Part shown: one piece after another, positions 5,026 through 11,152 of the stretch
Layout of the letters: each line of letters starts with the position of its first letter
Numbering within the stretch: the first letter of the stretch is position 1
Assembly (NCBI GenBank): GCA_012271125.1
Contig: JAAXHB010000171.1
Coordinates: 1 to 11,152, forward strand
Origin: Actinomycetota bacterium
GTDB lineage: Bacteria; Actinomycetota; Acidimicrobiia; Acidimicrobiales; Aldehydirespiratoraceae
Direction: 5' to 3'
Length of the DNA stretch: 11,152 nt
Made by a program: the position numbers and the translations under genes
The notes under the pieces: generated by a model
Seen by the model: only the letters and a program-made list of their open reading frames with translations
What the model was told of the DNA's origin: nothing
Databases searched by the model: none

Positions 5026-6947
5026 GCCCGGCCTCTGGCCCTCGCAACACGCGCCAGCACTCCGGCACACGCCGCCATTCCATGTCTCGTCATCCCGCCA
5101 GCGGACGCCTCGCCGCTACCGCCCTAAAGCCCACCCGAGTCCTAACCCTCGGCTGCGTTTTCCTCGCCGCCATGATCGCCCTAGCAGTGCGCCTCGTCTA
5201 TGCCCACACCGCCCCTGACCAGCGACTTTTCGAAGACAAAACCCTCGACATCAAAACTTCCAAATCAGTAATCCCTGCCACAAGAGGAACCATCACTGAC
5301 AGAAGCGGAAGAGTTCTAGCCATATCGGTCCCGTCACTAAATGTCTTCGCCGATCCATCCAGAATCACCGACCCCCTCAACACCGCAAGAACACTGACCG
5401 AACACCTTGACTATGACGAGACCGAACTATTTCAAAGATTCGTCAAAGACAGCGAATACGAGCTGCTAGCACGCCAAGCCGACGTCGAATTCGGCGAAGA
5501 AATTCTCGATCTTGGGCTAAACGGCATATATGCCCGCACAGTGCCAAGGCGAGACAACCCCAACGGCGACTGTTCAAGTCTGACCGTGGTCGGCACCGTC
5601 AACATAGACAACGAAGGCCGCGCCGGACTGGAAAAACAACACGAAGCCCTGCTTGCCGGTGTCGCGGGACTGATGGAAAAAGAAGTCGCCGCAGACGGCG
5701 CCACCATCCCCGGCGGCCTCCAGCAGATCACCCCAGCCCAACCCGGCAAAGACCTGCGCCTAACCCTGGATCGCAACGTGCAGCACCGCACCGAGCAAAT
5801 CCTCGCTCAAGCTGTTGCCAAAGCAAACGCCTCAACCGGTATCGCCCTGGCCGCTATCCCCTCCACCGGTGAAATCGTCACCATGGCAAACGTCGAGCGT
5901 GCCTCCAACGGCATGGTGCAGTGCACCCGCAAAAACTGGGCAGCGGTCTGGAGCTACGACCCGGGCTCGGTTATGAAGCCCATCACCATGGCAGCAGTGC
6001 TCAAGGCCGGCGACATCAACCCGGCCACCGAAATCGTCGTCCCGGAGATACTGCGAATCGACTACACCGAAAACGGCAAAGCCAAAGTCAAAGAGTTCAA
6101 AGACCCATTCACACATGACGGCAGCGAGCTTTCGGTGCGTACGATCCTGTCGGAGTCGTCCAACATTGGCACGATCCTGCTCGCCCAAGAAGCCGGCGAA
6201 GAGGCCCTCTACAACACTGTCAACAACTTCGGGTTCGGCAAACGCAGCACGCTTGATTTCCCGCTTGAGCACAGCGGTCAGCTGAACCATGTCGACAACT
6301 GGAACATCTTGTCGCTGCCCACGCTTGCTATCGGTCAGGGCATTTCGGTGACGCCAGTTCAGCTGCTTCAGGCCTATTCCACTATTGCCAACGACGGCAT
6401 CATGGCGCCGTTGCATCTAGTCGCCGACGATAACAACGGTGCCGACGCCACGAGCGCCGGCACTACCGCCGACAGTCACGACAAGCCGCAGCCGGTTCAA
6501 ATCACCGAACCACAAGTCGCCAAGATGATTCAAGACATGCTCGGCACCGTCGTCGATGACGGCACCGGCACCGCCGCGAGTTTCCCCGGTTTTGACGTCA
6601 GCGGCAAGACCGGCACATCCTGGCAAGTCTGTGACGACGGCTACGAATGCGTAGATGCCGCCGGCGAATATGTAGGCCGCTACTACACGGCAACCTTTGC
6701 TGGGATCATCAGCAACGACGAGGGCCCGCAGCTAGTCGTGGTTGTGGTGATCGACAACCCGACCGGCCCGATCAACACCGGCGGAGCTATAGCCGCGCCC
6801 GTGGCAAGCCAAATCGGCGAATACGCAGTGCAACAACTTCGCATTCAGGCCATGTCTGGCCCCAGCGCACCAGCTCGCCTGCGTGCCGAGCCAGCACCGG
6901 CACCGGTTGTTGACGAACCATCTGACCTGGAAATTCTGGGGAACTAG
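5022..6947 (+). CDS. ftsI: FtsI, septal peptidoglycan transpeptidase (class B PBP)
   Basis: FtsI (PBP3) crosslinks septal peptidoglycan together with FtsW. The 641-residue protein starts with a basic cytoplasmic tail and a single membrane helix (about 40-60). Next comes the pedestal domain, with the class B signature RGTITDRSGRVLA and the GRAGLEKQ element, and then the transpeptidase domain. The catalytic motifs are all present: SVMK at 316-319 (nucleophile S316), SSN at 379-381 and KTGT at 529-532. There are no PASTA repeats, and the Pro/Ala-rich C terminus is short. Length is normal. ATG 5022 overlaps the ftsL stop (ATGA). M21 at 5082 is an alternative start that would still keep the membrane helix. 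A stretch around 6421-6490 (residues about 467-490, Asp/Ala/Thr-rich) looks like a loop insertion between the SSN and KTGT motifs. Confidence 0.97.
   Translation: MSPASGPRNTRQHSGTRRHSMSRHPASGRLAATALKPTRVLTLGCVFLAAMIALAVRLVYAHTAPDQRLFEDKTLDIKTSKSVIPATRGTITDRSGRVLAISVPSLNVFADPSRITDPLNTARTLTEHLDYDETELFQRFVKDSEYELLARQADVEFGEEILDLGLNGIYARTVPRRDNPNGDCSSLTVVGTVNIDNEGRAGLEKQHEALLAGVAGLMEKEVAADGATIPGGLQQITPAQPGKDLRLTLDRNVQHRTEQILAQAVAKANASTGIALAAIPSTGEIVTMANVERASNGMVQCTRKNWAAVWSYDPGSVMKPITMAAVLKAGDINPATEIVVPEILRIDYTENGKAKVKEFKDPFTHDGSELSVRTILSESSNIGTILLAQEAGEEALYNTVNNFGFGKRSTLDFPLEHSGQLNHVDNWNILSLPTLAIGQGISVTPVQLLQAYSTIANDGIMAPLHLVADDNNGADATSAGTTADSHDKPQPVQITEPQVAKMIQDMLGTVVDDGTGTAASFPGFDVSGKTGTSWQVCDDGYECVDAAGEYVGRYYTATFAGIISNDEGPQLVVVVVIDNPTGPINTGGAIAAPVASQIGEYAVQQLRIQAMSGPSAPARLRAEPAPAPVVDEPSDLEILGN
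6938..6942 (+). promoter_or_regulatory. Ribosome binding site of murE
   Basis: GGGGA lies 8 bases before ATG 6951, in the last codons of ftsI. murE does not overlap ftsI (3-base gap), so a Shine-Dalgarno element is more useful here than at the overlapping junctions. Confidence 0.5.
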
Positions 6948-6950
6948 CCG

Positions 6951-8561
6951 ATGGTTGCAACAGCTCATAAAGCAGTTATTGCCGACATTGTCGACACCAT
7001 CGACGCGGACTTGCTCGATCCTTCTGCCGCGCAGCTGCCAATTGCCGACGTTTCTGACGACAGCCAACGCATAGAACACGGCACCTTGTTCGCCTGCATG
7101 CCCGGCAGCAAACACGACGGCCACGACTTCGCCGCCCAAGCCGTAACAGCCGGTGCTTCAGCGCTCTTGGTAGAGCGAAAACTCGACCTAGACACACCAC
7201 AGCTGCTGGTGAAATCCGTACGCGATTCAGTCGGCCATGCTGCCGCTTGCGTTCATGGCAATGTCTATGACACCAAGCACGATTACGCCCTACACGATCC
7301 TTACGGCAACTCCGTCAACCTCGCCCCAACCGTCAACCTCGCCCCAACCGACAACCGCGTTCGACTAGTCGGCGTCACCGGAACCAACGGCAAAACCTCC
7401 GTCGTTAATTTCATCACGCAACTCCTCAACAGCGAACTTCATCTCTGCAAGCCGCCACAAGACCCTCGCGCAATCGAAATCGGCACCCTCACAAGTGCGC
7501 TAACCACACCCTCAGCCTGTGACCTGCAGCGCCACATCAAAACCGCTCGCCAAAACGGAACCCACTATGTGGTCATGGAAGTGTCATCACACGGCATAAG
7601 CCAAGGCCGAGTTAATGGCTGCCGTTTCGAGGTCGCGATTTTCACTCAGCTAGGTCAAGACCATCTGGACTATCACAAGACACCCGAGGACTATTTCGCC
7701 GCCAAGGCCCGACTTTTCGACCCGGACTTCACCGAAAAAGCCGTTATCAATGTCAACAACGACGCCGGACGCCGCCTCGCTGACATGGTCGAACGCGCCG
7801 GCAAAGTCCAGCTACAGCGTGTCGACATGGCAGACGTTCACAAGATATGGCTGCGCAACAACTCAACTCGCTTCAGGTGGGGACTCTGTGACATAAACAT
7901 GCCCCTAGCAGGAGAGTTCAACATCGAAAACGCAGTGCTCGCAGCCGTTGCCACCAAGCTCCTGGTAGCAGACCCAGACAATGTCCCAGAAAATGTCATA
8001 GCACCGATGGGTGAACTCAAGCCGGTTCCAGGCCGTTTTGAAGTCGTCAACGCCCCCCAAATCTTCGGCACCGATCAAGACCCCACCGTCATTATCGATT
8101 ATGCCCACACCCCCGACGGCCTTGAGGCAGCACTCGAAGCCGCTCGCCGGCTAGACGGTGCCGACGGCAAGCTCACGGTTGTCTTCGGTGCCGGCGGAAA
8201 CCGTGACCATGACAAGCGACCCGTCATGGGACAGATCGCCGAATCTCACGCCGACAATGTCATCATTACCAGCGACAATCCCCGCGATGAAGACCCGCAA
8301 CAAATCATTGACGACATCATCAGTGGCATGTCAAAACCACCAGCTCACGTAGAGCTAGACAGACGTCAAGCCATCCGACACGCCATAACAACCGCCAAAG
8401 CCGGCGACATCATCATCATCGCCGGCAAAGGTCACGAAACCATCCAACATTTCGGCGACCATTCCACTCCCTTCAGCGACCGAGACGAAATAGAACTGGC
8501 ACTCAAAGACCTAACCGACAACACCGCTAACCACACCGCCAAAAGCGAGGTCACCCAGTGA
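6951..8561 (+). CDS. murE: MurE, UDP-MurNAc-L-Ala-D-Glu:meso-diaminopimelate ligase
   Basis: MurE adds the third residue of the peptidoglycan stem peptide in the cytoplasm, using ATP. The 536-residue protein shows the three-domain Mur ligase layout: an N-terminal UDP-binding domain (SQRIEHGTLFACMPG), the ATP-binding P-loop GTNGKT at 144-149, VMEVSSHG, the carbamoylated-lysine motif AKARLFD (K252), IIDYAHTPDGLEAAL, and the C-terminal domain. The DNPR-x-ED motif at 442-448 is the form associated with meso-diaminopimelate rather than lysine, so a DAP-type wall is predicted. It is longer than the usual 480-500 residues, partly through a linker before the P-loop that includes two exact VNLAPT copies (residues 122-133). 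It lies 3 bases after ftsI, and its stop overlaps mraY as GTGA. Confidence 0.96.
   Translation: MVATAHKAVIADIVDTIDADLLDPSAAQLPIADVSDDSQRIEHGTLFACMPGSKHDGHDFAAQAVTAGASALLVERKLDLDTPQLLVKSVRDSVGHAAACVHGNVYDTKHDYALHDPYGNSVNLAPTVNLAPTDNRVRLVGVTGTNGKTSVVNFITQLLNSELHLCKPPQDPRAIEIGTLTSALTTPSACDLQRHIKTARQNGTHYVVMEVSSHGISQGRVNGCRFEVAIFTQLGQDHLDYHKTPEDYFAAKARLFDPDFTEKAVINVNNDAGRRLADMVERAGKVQLQRVDMADVHKIWLRNNSTRFRWGLCDINMPLAGEFNIENAVLAAVATKLLVADPDNVPENVIAPMGELKPVPGRFEVVNAPQIFGTDQDPTVIIDYAHTPDGLEAALEAARRLDGADGKLTVVFGAGGNRDHDKRPVMGQIAESHADNVIITSDNPRDEDPQQIIDDIISGMSKPPAHVELDRRQAIRHAITTAKAGDIIIIAGKGHETIQHFGDHSTPFSDRDEIELALKDLTDNTANHTAKSEVTQ
7314..7349 (+). repeat. Exact 18-base tandem duplication in murE
   Basis: GTCAACCTCGCCCCAACC occurs at 7314-7331 and again, without a mismatch, at 7332-7349. 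It encodes VNLAPT twice, in the linker between the UDP-binding domain and the ATP-binding P-loop. The perfect identity indicates a recent event. Confidence 0.98.
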
Positions 8562-9610
8562 TCCGCCTGCTCATCGCCGCCGCCATCGCACTAGTCGTCT
8601 CCCTAATCGGCAGTGCCATCTTGATCCGGCTGCTCGTGCGCTACCAGCTTGGTCAACCAATCCGCGCCGACGGTCCCGAAGGGCACCATTTCAAAGCCGG
8701 CACCCCCACAATGGGCGGAATCGCTGTCGTTGCCGGTGCCGCTATCGGCTACGTAGCCAGCGACGCCGTCGGAGGTATCTTCACACGCACCGGCCTGATC
8801 GTGATGGCAACCATCATCGGCGCAGGTCTCGTCGGCTTCATCGACGACTGGATCAAGGTCAAGGCAGCCCGCAACAAAGGTCTCAGCAAAACCGCCAAAA
8901 TCATCGGCCTGCTCGCCGTTGGCATCGGCTTCGCCGTAGCCATGACCCAGTGGACCGCCATCCAAACCACCCTGTCATTCACCCGATTCGACTACCCCGG
9001 CACCGAACTCGGCGAGTTCCTCTGGTCAATCTGGGCGATCCTGCTAATCATGGCAACCACCAACGGCGTCAACCTCACCGACGGCCTCGACGGCCTCGCC
9101 GCGGGCGCAGGCGGCCTCGGCTACGCCGCTTTCATGATCATCGGCTTCTGGCAATTCGACCACTTCGCGTCATACCAAGTCACCCACGCCCTCGATCTCG
9201 CAGTCGTAGCAGCAGCCATGGCAGGCGGCATCATCGGATTCCTCTGGTGGAACGCCGCCCCCGCGCAAATCTTCATGGGCGACACCGGTGCCCTCGCCAT
9301 CGGCAGCGGCCTCGCCGCCCTCGCGCTCGCCACCAACACGCAACTCCTGCTAGGCGTAATCGGCGGCGTCTTCGTGCTCGAAACTGCCTCAGTAATCATC
9401 CAAATCATCTCATTTCGCGGCTTCAAGCGCCGCGTTTTTCGCATGGCACCACTACATCACCACTTCGAACTCAAAGGCTGGCCCGAAACTACAGTCATCG
9501 TTCGCCTCTGGCTCATGTCAGGCTTTTGCACTGCCCTCGGCATCGGCCTCTTCTATGGCGACGCTGTCAGCAGCGGCATCATCGACGCAGTTACCCGAGC
9601 AACGCCATGA
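8558..9610 (+). CDS. mraY: MraY, phospho-MurNAc-pentapeptide translocase
   Basis: MraY transfers phospho-MurNAc-pentapeptide from UDP to undecaprenyl phosphate, forming lipid I at the inner face of the membrane. The 350-residue protein is strongly hydrophobic, with about ten membrane segments. It has all the hallmark loops: GTPTMGG near residue 50, the aspartate pair IDDWIK (D96, D97), NGVNLTDGLDGLAAG (D175, D178), FMGDTGALAIG (catalytic-type D242) and the cytoplasmic HHHFELKGWPE loop (HHH at 300-302). Length is typical. The start is GTG 8558, overlapping the murE stop as GTGA, so translation is coupled to murE. murF, often found between these two genes, is missing. The stop overlaps murD as ATGA. 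Confidence 0.97.
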   Translation: MIRLLIAAAIALVVSLIGSAILIRLLVRYQLGQPIRADGPEGHHFKAGTPTMGGIAVVAGAAIGYVASDAVGGIFTRTGLIVMATIIGAGLVGFIDDWIKVKAARNKGLSKTAKIIGLLAVGIGFAVAMTQWTAIQTTLSFTRFDYPGTELGEFLWSIWAILLIMATTNGVNLTDGLDGLAAGAGGLGYAAFMIIGFWQFDHFASYQVTHALDLAVVAAAMAGGIIGFLWWNAAPAQIFMGDTGALAIGSGLAALALATNTQLLLGVIGGVFVLETASVIIQIISFRGFKRRVFRMAPLHHHFELKGWPETTVIVRLWLMSGFCTALGIGLFYGDAVSSGIIDAVTRATP

Positions 9611-11022
9611 CGATTACTGGGGCAAACACTGAGACAATTACTGGGACGATCTCAGGGATGAGTACCGGCAACGTCATCGGATACAACTCGCGAATCCTGC
9701 TCGCCGGCTTTGGTCTCGCCAACCAAGCCGTCGCCAAAGCCCTGGTCTCTCGCGGCCATTCAGTGACCGCTTTTGATGACCACGACACGATGGGAATGCC
9801 CGAAACCGCAGACGAACTCGGCATTGGGCTACACATCGCCCCTTCAGAAATGACCCTGCGAGAACTGATCGACTCAGCCGACATCCTCGTGCCCACCCCC
9901 GGGCTGCCTGAAACCCACCCAATCTTTGACATGGGCTCAATAATCCCCTCAATAATCCCCTCAACAATCCACATCGCCAGCGAACTTGACCTAGCTCAAA
10001 GCTGGGATAACCGACCCATGGTGGCAATAACTGGAACCAGCGGCAAAACCACAGTCACCGAAGGCGTCACTGCCGCCTTAAACGAATCAGGCATCGCCGC
10101 CATGGCAGCCGGCAACAACGAAACCCCACTTGTTGAAGCCATCAACAACACCGACGTCGAAGTCTTCGTGGTTGAAGCGTCGTCGTTTCGCCTAGCTCAC
10201 AGCCAAAGCTTCACCCCCGACGTCGCCTGCTGGCTCAACTTCGGTCCCGACCATCTCGACGTTCACAGCAGCGTCAACAGCTACGAAAATGCCAAAGCGA
10301 AAATCTTCGCCCACTCCGGCAAATACGCAATCGCTAACGCCTCCGACACAACTGTTATGGATCACTTTCCACGCTGTGAAGATTCCAACTGGAAACACCT
10401 ATGGACGTTTTCTCAGTCCGCGTCAACCGACTGGCACCTAGACGACAACTCCATCGTCGGACCCGACGGAGCTTCATACAGTCTCGACGAGCTGGGTCGT
10501 GATTTCGTTCATGACATCGACAACGCCCTAGCTATTGCTGCGGTCGCCACCGCAGCCGGTGCTAACCCTGAAGGCATTCAAAGAGCCCTGGTGACCTGCA
10601 ACCCAGGCCCTCACCGTCTTGAACTAGTCGACACCCACAAGGGCGTGCGCTACTACAACGACTCAAAAGCAACCACCCCACACGCCACCCTGGCCGCACT
10701 TAAGAACTTCTCACAGACCATCTTGATAGCCGGCGGGCGTAACAAGGGACTCGACATGTCAGTGCTCGCCAGCCAATCCGACCAAACCCCGGTAGTGCTG
10801 GCATTTGGCGAAGCCGCCGACGACATAGTCAACGCCTTCGAAAACCGCTGCCTTACCGTCAAAACACAAAATCTGCACCATGCCACCTATCTCGCAAACG
10901 CAGCCGCTACCCCAGGCTCAGTCGTACTGTTCTCACCAGCATGTGCCTCCTTTGACAGCTACAGCAACTACGCCGAACGCGGCGACCATTTCAAACAACT
11001 AGTCACGGACTTAACAACATGA
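9607..11022 (+). CDS. murD: MurD, UDP-MurNAc-L-alanine:D-glutamate ligase
   Basis: MurD adds D-glutamate to UDP-MurNAc-L-Ala with ATP. The 471-residue protein has an N-terminal Rossmann segment (ILLAGFGLANQAVAKAL), TPGLPETHP, the P-loop ITGTSGKTT (K147), VVEASSFRL, FGPDHLDVH, PGPHRLELV, YYNDSKATTPHAT, and a C-terminal SPACASFDSYSNYAERG. The P-loop has Ser where GTNGKTT is usual. ATG 9607 overlaps the mraY stop (ATGA). The frame is also open far upstream through mraY, but that part is an Arg/His-rich shadow. Residues 2-25 are six four-residue repeats not found in other MurD proteins I know, and residues 111-118 are a duplicated SIIP. ATG 9658 would be an alternative start that removes most of the repeats. 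The stop overlaps the next start as ATGA. Confidence 0.96.
   Translation: MTITGANTETITGTISGMSTGNVIGYNSRILLAGFGLANQAVAKALVSRGHSVTAFDDHDTMGMPETADELGIGLHIAPSEMTLRELIDSADILVPTPGLPETHPIFDMGSIIPSIIPSTIHIASELDLAQSWDNRPMVAITGTSGKTTVTEGVTAALNESGIAAMAAGNNETPLVEAINNTDVEVFVVEASSFRLAHSQSFTPDVACWLNFGPDHLDVHSSVNSYENAKAKIFAHSGKYAIANASDTTVMDHFPRCEDSNWKHLWTFSQSASTDWHLDDNSIVGPDGASYSLDELGRDFVHDIDNALAIAAVATAAGANPEGIQRALVTCNPGPHRLELVDTHKGVRYYNDSKATTPHATLAALKNFSQTILIAGGRNKGLDMSVLASQSDQTPVVLAFGEAADDIVNAFENRCLTVKTQNLHHATYLANAAATPGSVVLFSPACASFDSYSNYAERGDHFKQLVTDLTT
9610..9681 (+). repeat. 12-base periodic repeats at the murD N terminus
   Basis: Six in-phase 12-base units start at 9610, 9622, 9634, 9646, 9658 and 9670. 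They encode TITG, ANTE, TITG, TISG, MSTG and NVIG. Units 1 and 3 differ by one base (ACGATTACTGGG against ACAATTACTGGG); the others are increasingly diverged. They fill the region between the mraY overlap and the first Rossmann strand. Confidence 0.8.
9937..9970 (+). repeat. 12-base tandem repeat inside murD
   Basis: TCAATAATCCCC occurs exactly at 9937-9948 and 9949-9960, followed by a degenerate third unit TCAACAATCC at 9961-9970. It encodes SIIP, SIIP and STI (residues 111-121), in the loop before the HIASELDLA segment of the N-terminal domain. Confidence 0.95.
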
Positions 11023-11152
11023 CGGCAACAACGAGCGGCGTCACCCGCAGCACCCGAAAGCTGCCCGTTAGCACCCACCCATCACGCAGCTACTACTTCC
11101 GCAGCCCAACCTCACCCCCGCGCCCCGCCAGCCCAAAGACAGCCCGCGCCCC
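11019..11152 (+). CDS. ftsW: Probable FtsW, N-terminal fragment (cut by window end)
   Basis: ATG 11019 overlaps the murD stop (ATGA) and opens a frame that stays open for 44 codons to the window edge. The visible part is a basic, Ser/Thr/Pro-rich tail with no membrane helix reached yet and no recognisable motif. The assignment to FtsW, the septal lipid II polymerase that works with FtsI, rests on position only: ftsW usually follows murD in dcw clusters, and actinobacterial FtsW proteins often start with such a cytoplasmic tail. murG or another cluster gene is possible, but MurG would normally show its glycine-rich N-terminal loop within the first residues, and none is seen. Confidence 0.55.
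   Translation, partial: MTATTSGVTRSTRKLPVSTHPSRSYYFRSPTSPPRPASPKTARA

Noticed and set aside
5832..6416. 194-codon minus-strand ORF opposite ftsI
   Set aside because: It is an antisense shadow of the transpeptidase domain, whose catalytic motifs are intact on the + strand, and its product shows no recognisable family.
8950..9606. Long open frame upstream of and in phase with murD, giving an apparent 690-residue protein
   Set aside because: This part is an Arg/His/Pro-rich shadow of mraY in another frame. mraY has all its family motifs, and the MurD family sequence begins only after ATG 9607.

Overview
The window is a stretch of actinobacterial chromosome dominated by the 5' half of a division and cell wall (dcw) cluster. 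The order mraZ, rsmH, ftsL-like, ftsI, murE, mraY, murD, probable ftsW runs on the + strand. The base composition is GC-rich but moderate, with many A- and C-rich codons. The MurE has the DNPR motif of meso-diaminopimelate-adding enzymes. An HNH protein opening with VLVLNASYEPL and a MoxR gene sit just upstream. I read this as an Actinomycetota member, probably near Acidimicrobiia. The lineage is an inference from gene order and protein flavour, not something proven here.

Layout. Positions 1-975 (- strand) hold a MoxR-type AAA+ ATPase gene that runs off the left edge. After a 47-base divergent gap come three + strand genes: a small uncharacterised protein (1023-1253), an HNH endonuclease-like protein (1265-1777) and a lipoate/octanoate ligase-family protein (1825-2469). 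A 281-base intergenic region (2470-2750) carries a roughly 10-base tandem repeat and then a two-part array of TGG motifs at 10-base spacing that looks like a MraZ operator. From mraZ (2751) to the right edge the genes overlap or nearly touch, through GTGA, TGATG and ATGA junctions. A 76-codon ORF of doubtful status lies between mraZ and rsmH.

How it works together. MraZ is the cluster's own DNA-binding regulator and is expected to bind the repeats in front of its gene. RsmH methylates 16S rRNA. The FtsL-like protein and FtsI belong to the septal machinery. MurE and MurD build the UDP-MurNAc-peptide, MraY moves it to the lipid carrier, and FtsW, if that is the last partial gene, would polymerise lipid II together with FtsI. 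murF, which commonly lies between murE and mraY, is absent: murE and mraY overlap directly.

The most unusual property is a set of short in-phase tandem repeats (9, 12, 15 and 18 bases) inside several mostly essential genes (the ligase gene, rsmH, ftsL, murE, murD) and in the 2470-2750 and mraZ-rsmH intervals. They fall in N-terminal extensions, tails and linkers. I see no CRISPR array, tRNA, rRNA, insertion sequence or clear intrinsic terminator, and no clearly new multi-gene system.
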